Assembly (NCBI GenBank): GCA_947687605.1
Contig: CANTUT010001177.1
Coordinates: 77,001 to 141,000, forward strand
Reading direction: 5' to 3'
Length of the DNA: 64,000 nucleotides
Source: Reutealis trisperma
Lineage: Eukaryota; Streptophyta; Magnoliopsida; Malpighiales; Euphorbiaceae
A program made the position numbers and the translations under genes. Positions 39,867 through 52,500 of this stretch are shown here, in pieces. How positions within the stretch are numbered: position 1 is the first letter of the stretch; the number at the start of each line of letters is the position of its first letter. Below the pieces are notes generated by a model. The model was not told where the DNA came from and ran no database searches. It saw only the letters and a program-made list of their open reading frames with translations.

Positions 39867-41490
39867 TGTGAGGCCTCACCAAAGCACCGGTCTGATCTAC
39901 TAAAGGGAATCAAAATGCTCATTTGGGAAAAAACACACGAGGAAGCCCTCAGGCTTATCTTTGATAGATTTAAAAATTATTTCTTAGAGTCACCACCTTA
40001 ATTTTCTTTTTGTTTAGGAAAATATAAGGAAAAAACCCATTTGACTCCAATTATTACCTAAAGAAAAAAGATCAGTAATCTCGAAACCCAAGAGGATTCA
40101 GGGACTAGGTTTTCAATTTAAGAAAATATATTTGGCCAAAAAATATAAAAGTAACTTAAAATATATTTCATGAATAGTTTAAAATTCATGAACAATTTAT
40201 AATATGCATGATCATTCAATCCATAAAGTTTATGCACAATTAGAATTCAAAATAAAAGAAAGTTAATATTACAATGAAATCCCAAACTTAGGGGATACCT
40301 CCTCAAGCCCTTATGGATTCTACGGAAGTCACACATTCCTCAAACTAAGACTAGTAACAAAGTAAAGAAAAGCAAAATAAAAGCAAGTGAAGAAGGTGAT
40401 AGAGGGAGAGTTAGTTAGTTTTAATTGGATTTGATACTTGAACCAAGCATGCCTGCATATCCCTTTAAATGGGAATCAGAACCCACATAGTTCTTCCTTC
40501 TTGTGAAGGGGTTAATTTTGCCTAGCTACTTTATGATGTTTTGATTGATTGAATAAGAGAGGGTTAAGTTAATTAATTAACATAATTGACTACTAAGTTG
40601 ATTAGCTAGCAACCTAGATGAATCAATTTAATTAACTAACTAAAAGAGGCAAGAAAATTTAGACAAAAGAAAATTAAAGGAAAATAAGCTTACCTTATAC
40701 GGCAGGCGATGACTGGCCTCAGATGGCACGACTTGCTTCCAATGGTGGGCGATGACTAATCTTGCATGACGTGGTGGCTAGCCTTGGATGGTGGGCAATA
40801 GCTAGCTTGAGACAGTTGACATAAGCCTTGGGCAATAGACTTACCTCAAATAGGCAAGCAGAAAGCCTTTAACTAGTTAGGTAGGAATCAAGAAGAAACT
40901 TCCCAACACAAGCCTTGGTCAATAGACTTGCCTCAAACAAGCGGGCAAAAAGCCTTTAACTAGTTAAGTAGGAATCAAGGAGAAATCCCAAATTTGCTTT
41001 TTGAAGGAAAGAGCAAATGCAAAGTGGTTTGCTTGAAGCTAATGCTTTTTAAGCTCTGAAAGTTAGTTTCTTGAAGTCTGGAGAGGTCCTTTATATATAG
41101 AGGGAAGGTTGGAGCATATAATGCATAAACTCTTGATGTGGGATAGTGCAAAAATAGGGAAAATCATGCAAACTACTACATAAGTCTTTGCGGCACCATA
41201 AAGGTCTATACAATAGTGCCGCAGAAGCCCATGTGACTGCCACACAAACCTTGTTTCGCCTATCTTGCCCATTCATGCTCGTTTCTTATCCATTTTTCAC
41301 AATTCTAGTTGCATTGTATTCATTACTTAGTCCTGTATGATTTAAAGGGGTTTAAATGTCAAAAAGACATATTTTAGTTTTCCCAATTTTCTTGTTTTGA
41401 GAGTTTTTGGCTTCTGGAGGTTTGTTTATCGAGTCTTAGTACTTTTAAGATTCAAATGCATACTAGAGGGTGCAAAATTAAGGGTTCACA
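39867..41490 (-). mobile_element. N1 3' LTR
   Basis: Read in reverse it starts TGTGAACCCTTAATTTTGCA and ends ...GAGGCCTCACA, the same termini as the solo LTR at 2881-4561. A TATA-like TATATATAAAGG lies at 41100-41089 (minus). It has its own tandem duplication (40826-40996) and repeated 'gatggtgggcgatgacta' units (40700-40810). Confidence 0.85.
40700..40996 (-). repeat. Tandem repeats in N1 LTR
   Basis: Two types are present: short 'tggatggtgggcaatagctagc'-like units (40700-40810), and an 85-87-bp unit 'gccttggtcaatagacttgcctc...' at 40826-40912 and 40913-40996. Confidence 0.8.
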
Positions 41491-41505
41491 AATACCCCCT
41501 CATCA
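41491..41505 (-). promoter_or_regulatory. N1 polypurine tract
   Basis: The minus strand reads TGATGAGGGGGTATT just before the LTR start TGTGAACCC. The second element has the same site at 61080-61094. Confidence 0.8.
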
Positions 41506-41689
41506 GAATTGTCTTTGTCTAAAAAGCGATTCTAATGACAGTGAACCTGGGGATGAGGGATGGTGAAAGGAACCAAATTATTGTCTAAGTCAGGGTTTAA
41601 ACATTTAGGTGAAAGGTGTGGTTAAATTTTAAGAAAGATGCCCCTGGTATATTCTGGAGATCTATTAACTGATAGCATTTGGTTATTGT

Positions 41690-42420
41690 CCTTTCTGGGA
41701 AGAGCTAAAAGCAATGTTCTTATCTGATAGGAATGATAATCTTATCTAATAGGAAAGAAGGCGACCCTGTCTAGTAGGAATCGACAAAATGGTGATCTTA
41801 TCTGGTAGGAATGATGATCTTGTTAGGAAAAAAAGTAACCTTGTCTGGTAGGAATCAATAAAGTGGTGATCCTATCTAGTAGGAATGATGATGACCCTAT
41901 ATGGTAGGAATTGATAAAGTGGTGATCATGTCTGGTAGGAATGATGATATGACCATCCTATCTAGTATGAATGGTAAAAATAACCGTCTTGTTTGGTAGG
42001 AGCAGTAAAAGTAATCATCCTTTCTGGTAGGAATGGAAAAGATAACTATCCTATCTGGTAGGAACAGTAAAGGTAGTGGTCCTTTCTAGTAAGAATGAAA
42101 AGTGATGATCCTATCTGGTAGGATCAAAAAGATGACCATCTATATGGTAGGAATGGTAAAAATAATTGTCTTGTCTAGTAGGAATAGTAAAAGTAATGGT
42201 CCTTTCTGGTAGGAATGAAAATGGATGATCCTGTCTTATAGGATAAAAAATGATGACCATCCTGCCTAGTAGGAATGGTAAAGATTACTATCCTATATGG
42301 TAGGAATAGTAAAAGTAATTGTCCTTTCTGGTAGGAATGAAAAGTGATGATCTTATATGGTATGCTCAAAAAGATGACCATCCTGTCTGGTAGGAATATT
42401 AAAAATAATGATCCTAAGAT
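41690..42420. repeat. Degenerate minisatellite, TCTGGTAGGAAT core
   Basis: About twenty spaced copies of TCTGGTAGGAAT (with variants TCTAGTAGGAAT, TATGGTAGGAAT), separated by 'gatgatcct', 'aaagtggtgatc' or 'ggtaaaagtaatcgtcc' spacers. It lies between the polypurine tract and gag of N1. Tat elements are known for hypervariable tandem repeats near the 3' end. The spacing is too irregular and the units too divergent for a CRISPR array. Confidence 0.9.
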
Positions 42421-42426
42421 TGAGAT

Positions 42427-45400
42427 TGTCACATCCCATTTTCAGAGATATGACAGTCCTAGAACATGGGGAGACATAAGGTCACCCATGCTCATAGAAC
42501 CGCTCAAATACATATAAACAAAACTTAGGATCATGCCTAAACCTCATGCATTAACTTAATTAAACCATTTATATGAAAAGCCTTAAGTTATGGAAGAATA
42601 GTTAAAATATACTTTAAATACAATCCATAAGAAAATAAATATTTAAAACTCCAAATGAATTATCAAAAGAAAAATATTCCAAATATGAACTCCCCAAACA
42701 TGAACTCCCAGAACATTTAGAGACTCATCATAACATAGCATAAAAATAAACTTTGACAAGGAAATTTTCCAAACGGAGTAGGTTGCTTGAGAGATCACGT
42801 TGCCTCCCATTAAAGCTCACCTGGAACCACATAATGAAAAGGAGTGAGATAGATGATCTCAATGAGCAAACAATATAGCTTATACAATAACACATATCCC
42901 TTAGAAAGGGCTCATAGCTTATAGCTCATAGTTCATGATTCTGTCACATCCCAATTTCTGAGACATGATAGTCCTAGAACATGGGGAGACATGAGGTCAC
43001 CCATGCCTATAGAACCCACTCATACACATATAAACACTGCTTAGGATCGTACCAAAACCTTATGCACTAACTTAAATAAACCATTTATAAAAAAAAACTT
43101 AAGTTGCAGAAGAATAGTTAAAGTATACTTTAAATATAATCTAAAAGAAAGTAATATTTAGACTCTAAATAAAGTCACCAAAACTTAAAGTTCCAAAAAT
43201 AAAACTCCCATAACAATAACTCTCAGAGCGTCTAAAGACTCATCACATCATAGTATGGAAATAACTTTAGACAAGGAAATCCCCCAAGCAGAATAAGTTG
43301 CTTGAGCTATCACCTTACCTCCTCATAATGCTCACCTAGAATTACACAAGGAAAAGGGCTAAGATAGATGATCTCAATGAGTAAACAATAGGGTTTATAC
43401 AATAACACATATCCCTTAGAAAGGGCTCATAGCTCATAACTCATAGTTCATGATTCAAAATTCATAGTTCATGGTTCATAGTTTGTAATTTAGAAAAGTT
43501 CATAAAAATCACACTTATAACACATAACATATCAAGTGAAGGCTGTTGCCATAATCACTCAAACACGTAGAGGAGAGGTGGTATCAAACCAAATTCCAAC
43601 TCCTATCACATAGAGAAGCATGAAACTGATTAGGCTTTATGGCCATAACTGCCTCTTCTAGTTGAGGTGGATACACAACCCCTATCTATTGGGTTAAGAC
43701 CATATGCATAGGTACTAATGATTACCCACATTGGCACAGGGATTTCTGTATAAAAAGGGTTATGGGTACCATAACTAGAGCTAATAGTAATCACTTATAA
43801 AAATAGCATTGAAGAAATGCAATCACATAGGGCACAATAACAATAGATTAGCTTAACAAACAAGAGATAAATAACAGTATAGTCCCAGAAAGAAAATAAG
43901 TTAGGGAAATAACCACAAAGGATCTTTATTATCATTGGATATTTGAAATGGTTTTGGACCAATTGTCCTTTGGCAACCCAAGCTTAATAAAGAAATCATA
44001 TAATTATATTTGAAAGTAGAAAAAGACTTGGGTTTCAAGAATCTCAAAGGTTCCCATAACATAACCACTTATACTTGTAACATGAATATAATGTTTACTC
44101 ACCTTGTGGTTCCTTTGCTCCTAGTACTTGTAGCCCTTTTTGAACTCCTACTACTCCTCAAGCTCTAACATAATATTTAATTCAATACTTAATATTTGCT
44201 TAACATCATGGTATCCTATTCCATAACTACCCCATGCACATATAACATTCACATACACTTGGAGTTACACTTAAAAGTGCACTCATCATTTGCACATAAC
44301 TTGTTGACTTTTAAAGTCTTACACATTTAGGCTTCATAGGCTCACATGAAATCATATTATAATTCATACTATGACTTTTCTAAAGTCAAGCACAATATAT
44401 TATGATCTTAATATCAATTCCATTTAACATTTAACTTAGTACACTTAACACTTTTCATATATGTCAACTTAACAAGTAATCTTTCAAGTGTCATGCTTAT
44501 CTCTGATTACCAATCCATACAATCAACCTCATAGTCAATTTAAGATCATTAATTCATTATTAATTCATCATAAAACCTATTTCCCATATACTTAATCATA
44601 TTCACATATTAATCACAATATAGGGTTAGGAAACCCTAAGTATACCTAATTGTCTCTAGACTTGTCTAGAGTTATTCCTTCAACCACATACAATTTAATC
44701 ATTTATCATTCATGTATATATGTCAATAATCATTAAAATATATCACATAGAAATTATATACATTGGGATTAAAATCCCCATGTTGGCCGAATATGCCCAT
44801 TAAAGACAAATATGAATTTTTTTACTTTTCTCACTTTCCATTCATTACAGTAATATACAAAAGCATGGTTTAAACCAAGATTTTTCAAGTAATCAAAACA
44901 AAAATCATTTTAGAGCACTAATACCTATGCATCGATAGCCATGGATATTTATATGCATGAAATTTTCTAACTTTAGGTTTTAGGATGAAAACCATGAAAC
45001 TTTCTTGTTTTCCATTCTTTTCTGATCATTACAGTAATATTCAAAAATATGATTTAAATTAATATTTTTCATCTAAACATAAGAAAAATCAATTTAGAAC
45101 ACAATGATATATAAATCGGTAGCCCCCCTTATGTTTATGCATGAAATTTCAAATTTTGAGTTTTAGGGTTTACCTTTGGAGGATTCGCATAGAGAGAGTT
45201 GTGTTTTCAGTGGAAAAATCAATTTCTCTTTCAAAAATTCAGCTGGGTTGAATTTAATCAATAGAAAATTAATAAATAAATAGCTCAAAATAATTTTCTC
45301 ATAATTAGTTTCATAAAAATCAAATAATAAATTGGAAGAAGAGAAAAACTTACAAAAACGGTTGCGAAATCGCAAGGTTTGAAGGCATCTTGTGAATTTC

Positions 45401-46299
45401 GGTTAAGAGAATATTTTTTAGAGAATTTTCTGCTGGAATTATGATAGAAAATAGAATGGTGGCTGCTACAACTAGGGCTGGCTGAATTTTGCTACAAATA
45501 TTTAGGGTTTTGGCAAAATTCCAAGTTTACCCTTAATGAGCTAAGTTATGAGTGTTTTGGTGTAGTTGACTTTTAGGAAATTGGGCTTTTTCTTTAATTT
45601 ATGGGCTGATTATAGGTAACTAAAAGTAAAATATTTTCTTATTATTTTCATTAAAATCCCCCCCCTAAAATATTTATTTAAAAATATTTTAAAAATGCTT
45701 ATAAAAATTATTTTATGCTAAAAAATCGCTTTATGCATGAAAATTCAATTTATGTGAAATAAATTCTTTTTATGCTTATGCATGTCATATAAATCACTTA
45801 CTTCACCATAATAATTCATATTATGCATATTAGAGCTAATCTAATATGTTACACACTCATCAATCACATAATGCATAAATTTTCATAAAAGCACCTATTT
45901 TGCCATAATAGCCTTAAATTCAAGAAATTTGTCACTAAACTCCTAGGGTAGGCGTGGGTTATTATAGATTCACAATTCATGACTCATAATTTGTAATTTA
46001 ACAAGATTCATAGAAATCACACTTATTACTTGTGAGTGAGGACCCTGCTCAATTCACTCGTAAGTAAAGACCTTGCTCAATTCGCTAGAATACACTGAGG
46101 AGAGGTGACGTCAAACCAAATTCCAACTCCCAACTTGTAACTTATAAAGAGTCATGAAATTGATTAGGCTCCATAGCTAGAATTGCCCCTTCTAGCTAAG
46201 GTGGATGATATGCCCCTACCCATCGGGTTAAGACTATGTGCATAGATTCTAATAATTACCTGCATCAACATGAGGATTTTTTCATAAAGGGTTGAAACA
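42427..46299 (-). mobile_element. LTR-A: Tekay-type LTR, truncated and split
   Basis: Left piece 42427-42941 starts TGTCACATCCC (reverse of the LTR end at 60377). The right piece 45967-46299 continues it, equivalent to 43470-43765 of LTR-B. It is interrupted by LTR-B and truncated at about 46299, where homology with LTR-B stops. No internal region is present. Confidence 0.8.
42942..45966 (-). mobile_element. LTR-B: solo Tekay-type LTR inside LTR-A
   Basis: A 3025-bp LTR. Plus-strand ends are TGTCACATCCC and GGGTTATTATA; read in reverse, TATAATAACCC...GGGATGTGACA, matching the LTR at 56875-60377. It is flanked by exact GATTC duplications (42937-42941, 45967-45971). It sits in a copy of its own family, in the same orientation. 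Confidence 0.93.
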
Positions 46300-47389
46300 G
46301 GGAGGTTGTATGATTTTGCTATTTGTAGCATGATTCATAGAAAAGAACAAGCCAAGCTAATCTTGTCATTTTGAGATTAAAGAGACATTTAGGGTGACAT
46401 TTTATTGGCTTGAATGTAGATGACATACTGGTTGAAAGGAAGTGCCCTAAGGAGTGGCTGAACGACTAATAAGAAAAGGCAACTTAAGGATATGCTCCTA
46501 ATAAGAGATAGAAACATGATGGACAAGCAAGCAATGTGAGAGATTATACATTAGCTCTTTGAATTAAGCGACAGAATGGATTGACAAGTGATGATGATGA
46601 CCTAGAAGGATATGCCCCCATTGTGAGATAAGGGCATAGAAGACAATATCACTTTGGCAAATGAGCCTCTAATGAGGAAAGATAATTTGGGAATACATGA
46701 GATAAGACAGATTGATTGAAGACAACTTTGGACATGAAAGATAATGACCGGGCTTTCTCTCTCTCTCTCTCTCTTTTCTTTTTTTTTCTTTTTTAGCTCT
46801 AACTTTTGCCTAAGCTGCCATTTCAGGTTTTTCAACTTAGTGAACTTTGAATAATGAAATTTGGGAGAAGACTTTCCACTATGATTTGCTACTTTTCTTC
46901 GCTTTGAGGGGTTCTAACCTTTGAATTTTGGATTTGACGAACTTGTTGCCCCTTGTTGAAGTGTATTGTTTCATTTTATGCTTTAACTATTTGATGAGAG
47001 GTCTATTTCTTGACTTTCTTTGGTTAGGGGCTAGTAAAGCAATTGTTAATGGCACCTCAATTCCAACATGTGCTCGCTGTGGTGGATTTAATTGACTATT
47101 GATTTCTCTTTTTCTCTTTCTTTTTTTTTCTTTTTCTTTTTTTTCCTTTCTTTCTTTTTCTCTTTCTTTTTGTTTTTTCAAAACTCATCCATGTTTAAAG
47201 TAAGAAAGACAAGTGCACAGATAATTAGAAAAAATGTGGATTTTTTATTACCATGGAAAATTTGATTATAGGATAACAAAAAGGGAATGCCATGATCAAC
47301 AAAAAAAATATAAAAAATAAGATGACAGACTCAGACTCAAATTCAAACTCAAACTTTGAGATTTGGACTTAGACTTTAATCTCAAATAG
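46300..47389 (-). other. N1 spacer between gag and minisatellite
   Basis: No supported ORF. Pyrimidine-rich runs (46757-46795 with (CT)n, and 47105-47180) separate this region, as does the matching 62940-63030 run in the second element. Low-complexity ORFs on the minus strand come from these runs. Confidence 0.6.
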
Positions 47390-48457
47390 GTTAGATTAAC
47401 TAAACTTGAAGTCTTCCATGTCATGCCACTTGGGGCTGAGGTAAGGTCGGGTTGAATTAGGTTTGGGTTCTTCATCATTATTCCAGTTGGTGATCGAGAA
47501 TTCAAGTTGAAATAATACACTTTGGATGCAATCTTTAACCTTTGATACAGTTGCAACCAAAGCTTTGAAAGTGGGTAGGTATTGGGTTAACAAGTAGACT
47601 CGGTAGGCTGGAAGTAAGTTATTGATGTTCTTGCTCTATTGGTCTGTTTACCATTTGAGCAACTTTAGCCTTCCATCTTGTAAGGAAAGTGGAGAAGGAC
47701 TCCTCTAGAAGCTGCTTGGTAGTTTCTAAGTCATGTCTAGTGACATCCATTTCACCATTATAATGATACTACTTTATAAAGGCGCGACAGATATCATCCT
47801 ATATACTTTTATGGCTCTTGTTTAGTGAAAGAAACATCTCCTAGTAGCACTGGTTAGTGATTGTTGGAATAATTAAGCAAGGAGCTCATCGCTAACTCCC
47901 AAAGGTTTCATTACCCCCACATATATCTTCAAATGGGTCTTGGGGTAAGTGGTTCCATCAAATCTCTCTAATTTAAGCATTTTGAATTTAGGAGGAAGCT
48001 TGGCATTAGGGAATAAGGTTAAACTGTCCATATTAATTAGATCATTGTAGTGCTTTAAGGATTTGATGGTTCTTTCCATGGCTTCAAGTTTCTCTATGAG
48101 CATTTTAATGTCTAGATAACAGAAAACTTCCCCAGCTAAGTTTAGATATAAGTTAGTTTGACTCAAATTTGGGCTATGATTGGTCTAGTTTAAGATAAGG
48201 TTTGGGTTAGAATGGTTAAGGCTAGCTTGGTTAATCATAGCCCACACTTTCTTAATGATGAACTACCTTTGTTCCTCGAATTGGGCTTGTTGAGCAGCTA
48301 GGATAGCTTGGAAATACTCTTCTTGCTTTTTAAAGAGTCTGGTCATAAGTGTGGTTAGGGAAGCAATGTCATGCGAGTTAACCATTGATGCCTTCAAGTC
48401 AAAGTAACAAGGTAAGTGATAGGTATGGAATAGAAAAGGTGATGAAGGTATAGGCAT
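47390..48457 (-). pseudogene. N1 gag, broken
   Basis: Reverse-strand Tat-type gag. The start is near 48457 (MPIPSSPFLFHTYH…), with a coiled, Gln-rich N-terminus. The capsid core at 48166-47873 has LTLFPNAKLPPKFKM, ERFDGTTYPKTHLKIYVGVM and PLGVSDELLA, closely matching T1 gag. Stops at 47870 and below break the rest, with NINNLLPAY near 47630. No CCHC knuckle is seen, so the 3' part is missing or lost. Confidence 0.8.
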
Positions 48458-48837
48458 ACAGATCCTAAGAGAAAATGCTTCCTTATTGTGTCATGGGCCA
48501 ACCATTTTTTAGGCTTAAGGTGAGATAGGGCAAATATTTTGGGTTTAGGGTAGGATCAAAGGTATTGGGTTTAAGGTAGCGTGTTAGGCCAAAGTTGTTA
48601 GGCTTAAGGGTAACAGTATAGTTTTGAAGGTATTAGGCTATGGGTGTTAGGCTTAAGGATAGTGGGTTTGATTTTGAATAAGGGGTAGGATCAAGATAAC
48701 GGTTTTGGTATAGAGAACCTAAGATGTCTATTTTTTTTTTATAAGGATAAGGGTTATAAGTTAGGCTTATGGTCAGGTAGCAGGGTTTTTAGGGTTGGAT
48801 ATAGTTTTTAGGATTGTGGGTTTATGGCTTAAGGTCC
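48458..48837 (-). repeat. N1 leader with GGTTTAGG-type short repeats
   Basis: Degenerate 'ggcttaaggg', 'gggtttagggtagg' and similar units. The sequence resumes at 53875-54086 with 'gtttaggataaaggctagggtgagg' units after the inserted copia. It resembles but is not a regular telomere array. Confidence 0.6.
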
Positions 48838-48999
48838 TATTAGGAAAATATCTGTTAGTATCTTGTAATATCTATAAATATTATAGGATCATGATTCTAT
48901 GCCTATTAGTGGGTAGTTTCCTAATATAGAATTAACTAACTTGTATATATTCTCATATTATGTAAACCCTAAATTATTAGAGAATATACAGAAATTACA
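48838..48999 (+). mobile_element. Copia-2 5' LTR
   Basis: 162 bp, TATTAGGAAAATATC...GAAATTACA. TG has become TA at the start compared with the 3' LTR. It carries CTATAAATATTATAGG, a likely promoter. Confidence 0.93.
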
Positions 49000-49011
49000 T
49001 GGTATCAGAGC
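49000..49011 (+). promoter_or_regulatory. Copia-2 primer-binding site
   Basis: TGGTATCAGAGC directly after the LTR, the perfect initiator tRNA-Met complement. Confidence 0.95.
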
Positions 49012-49538
49012 CTGGCTGCTACCCAAGTGAGTAGTGTGAGGTGTTATTGCCCAAGTGAGCAATTCTGGAAATTTTTTTTTCATTTCCTGTCTGCCCAAAA
49101 GTGAGCAGAAAATATCAAAAGTTGAGTCACCCATTTAGAGTGACTGTGGTGTGTCACCGCCTACTAAGGGAGAAGCACCACCTACCGACCGGCCTTTCCC
49201 CAAAATCCAGTGACCAGAAGACCTGCGCGTGAAGCTCATGCGCCACCTAAAGCGTCTGTACCTGTCCCGATGCGCCGGTATGTGTGAGAGAGTGTGAAGG
49301 TTCCTCAGCCTCCGGTTAGTCTCTCTAGCGATGCCTCTTCTTTTCAGCCCTTTTTGGTACTATGTTCTGTCATTCGGAATATGTGACCTACTCTTTTGAG
49401 GCTTCTTCTTTACTATTTAATTGGGATTTTTGCTGCTGTCGTGGGTTTGTAATTCTATGAGTTTCTTGGCTGCTGCTGGTTGTTTTTAAGGTTCATTGTG
49501 CATTTTCTTTTTGCTCTGTGATTTTTTTTGGGTTAATT

Positions 49539-52500
49539 ATGGCTGACGATCAAAAGAATTTCATTGTTACGGATGTTATTCCTATGAACACTAAAATCAC
49601 TGAGCATAAATTAACTGGCCCTAATTATTTAGATTGGTGCAAAACCGTTTGAATTTATTTAAGGAGTTTAGCCCAGGATGACCATCTCACTGATGATCCC
49701 CCTAATGACAAAACTTGTCAGGAATGGATGAGAGCTGATGCTCATTTTTTTTTACAAATTAAAAATTCTATTGATCATGAGATTGTGGGTTTAGTTAACC
49801 ACTGCAAATATGTGAAAGAGTTGATGGAATATTTAGAGTTTCTCTATTCTGGAAAAAATAATGTGTCTCGTATTTATGAAGTATGTTAGAAGTTTTATCG
49901 GGCTGAACAGCAAGAGCAATCCCTCTAGACTTATTTTATGACCTTTAAAAGAACCTATGAAGAGCTAAACACTTTACTTCCTTTTAATTCTGATATAAAA
50001 GTTCAGCAGGCTCAATGAGAACAAATGGCAGTAATGAGTTTTTTAGCAGGACTTGATTCTCGATTTGAGGTTGCTAAATCTCAAATTTTATCGGGTGCCG
50101 AAATTTCCTCTCTTCATTATGCCTTTTCTAGAGTGCTTCGCACTGATACTAGTACAGGTTTTACTTCTTCAGTACAATCTTCTAATGCTCTCATCAGTCA
50201 TCATAATCGACGATCGAATTTTAGAAATAATATCATTGGGGGAGGAACTGGGAATTGAAACTATTCGAGTTGAGATACTGGTGTTCCAAGTCGAGATACT
50301 GGTGATATTGTGTGTTACTATTGTCATGAGCTGGGTCACACCAAGCGCACTTGCCACAAACTACAAAATAGGAATTCAAAAACATCTTTGGCAAATGTGG
50401 CAGCTACTACACCCATCCCAACATCTGAGCAGACATTGACTATCTCTGCAGACAAGTATGCTAAATTCACTCAGTATCAGGAAGCTCTAAAGAATTCATC
50501 TTCCTCTATCACTGCTAGTGCTGGGTCAGGTAAAGCTAATGCATGTCTTGCTTCGTCTACCGACTGGGTCATTGATTCTGGTTGCACAAATCATATGATA
50601 GGTAATCCTAACCTACTTTCCTCTGTTAAGTCTTCCAAAACCCTTCCTAAAGTCACTTTAGCTGATGGCTCTACCTCTTCTGTCCTGGGTACTAGAACTG
50701 TTAATCCAACACCACTGCTTTTGTTAGATAATGTCTTGAGTCTACCTGAATTTGCATTTAACTTACTTTCTGTTAGCAAAATTACTCGTGCCTTGAACTA
50801 TTCTGTCTCATTTTTTCCTGATTATTGTCTTTTTTAGGATCTCTTAACGAAGAAGATTATTGGTAAAGGATGTGAATCAGGAGGTCTCTACATTCTGGAT
50901 AGTCACGTGCCTAAGTCAATTGCTTGCTTTGGTGTCTTACCTGCTTTTGAAGGTCATTGTCAATTGGGACATCCTTCCTTACCTATGTTGAAGAAGTTGT
51001 GTCCTCAATTTCCAAGTCTTTCCTCTTTAGATTGTGAGTCTTGTCAATTTGCCAAACATCACCGTCTGTCTTCTGTCCCTCGAGTCAATAAATGAGCTAG
51101 TGCTCCATTTGAGTTAGTTCATTCTGATGTTTGGGGTCCATGTCCTGTTATGTCTAAAACTGGTTTTAAGTATTTTGTTACTTTTGTTGATGATTTTTCT
51201 CGCATAACTTGGCTTTATTTCATGAAAAATCATTCTGAAATTTTTACTCATTTTAGTGCTTTTTATGCTGAAATTAAGACACAATTTCATATGTCTATAC
51301 AAAATCTGAGAAGTAATAATGCCAAGGAATACTTGTCAGAAAACTTTCAAACATATATGATTCAAAATGGCATTCTTCACCAAACTTCCTGTGTCAACAC
51401 ACCATCCCTAAATGGTGTGGCAGAAAGAAAGAATAGACATCTTCTTGAGATAGCTAGAGCACTACTTTTTCAAATGCATGTTCCAAAACAATTTTGGGCT
51501 GATGCAGTTTCCACAGCCTGTTTCCTAATAAACCGTATGCCTTCATCTATTCTTCAGGGTGCAATTCCTTATTCTATCTTATTTCCTACTAAAGCTTTGT
51601 TCCCTATTAAGCCTAGAATCTTTGGGAGTACTTGTTTTGTTTGTGATGTTCGACCGCAGGTCACCAAACTTGATCCCAAATCATTAAAATGTGTCTTTTT
51701 GGGTTATTCTCGTTTGCAAAAGGGTTATAGGTGTTACTGTCCTAGTCTCCACAAATCTCTTGTGTCTGTTGATGTTACTTTTTATGAACATCTACCATTC
51801 TTTTCTGATTCTTCTACTTCTTTTCCTAAGGGGTAGGATGACGATTTGCTGCTTTATACTATCACCCATACACAAACTAGTCCCTTTCCGACACCTCCTG
51901 ATCAATCATCATCTCAACCACCTGAACCACCTCGGCCACAACCAAAACCCCCCATTCGACAGGTCTATTCTAGGAGGCGAGACCTTCTTGATCCATGTGT
52001 GGAACCACTATCTTCTTCAGCATCAGGTTCGGAACAAAATGATCTTCATATTCCTATTGCCCAATGCAAAGGTAGGCGCCAGTGTACTTATCCTATCTCA
52101 TCTTTTGTTTCTTATGATCATTTGTCCTCTTTTTCTACTTCTTTTATTGCATCCTTAGATTCTATATCTCTTCCCAAAACTATTCCTGAGGCCTTATCTC
52201 ATTCTGGTTGGCATGATGCTATGATGAGGAGATGAATGCTTTAGATACTAATGGTACACGGGATTTAGTGGATTTGCCTGTAGGAAAAATGGCTGTAGGG
52301 TACAAGTGGGTGTTTGCTGTCAAATCAACTCTAATGGTTCAGTGGCCAGGCTTAAGGCTCATCTTGTGGCTAAAGGTTATGCTCAAACTTATGGTGTTAA
52401 CTACTTTGATACCTTTTCTCCTGTTGCTAAATTAACCTCTGTTCGGTTGTTGATCTCTATGGCAGCTACATATAACTGGCCTTTGCATCAATTAGATATC

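Noticed and set aside
41690..42420. CRISPR-like repeat-spacer look
   Set aside because: Repeats are too degenerate, spacing is irregular, no cas genes, and the setting is a plant retrotransposon.
46602..47181. Lys/Glu-rich minus-strand ORFs
   Set aside because: Translations of pyrimidine-rich simple runs in the N1 spacer.
48530..48800. Interstitial telomere array (TTTAGGG-like words)
   Set aside because: Only scattered words in a degenerate GGCTTAAGGG repeat; no run of regular 7-base units.
49000..49011. Possible tRNA gene fragment
   Set aside because: It is a primer-binding site directly after an LTR; no cloverleaf can be formed around it.
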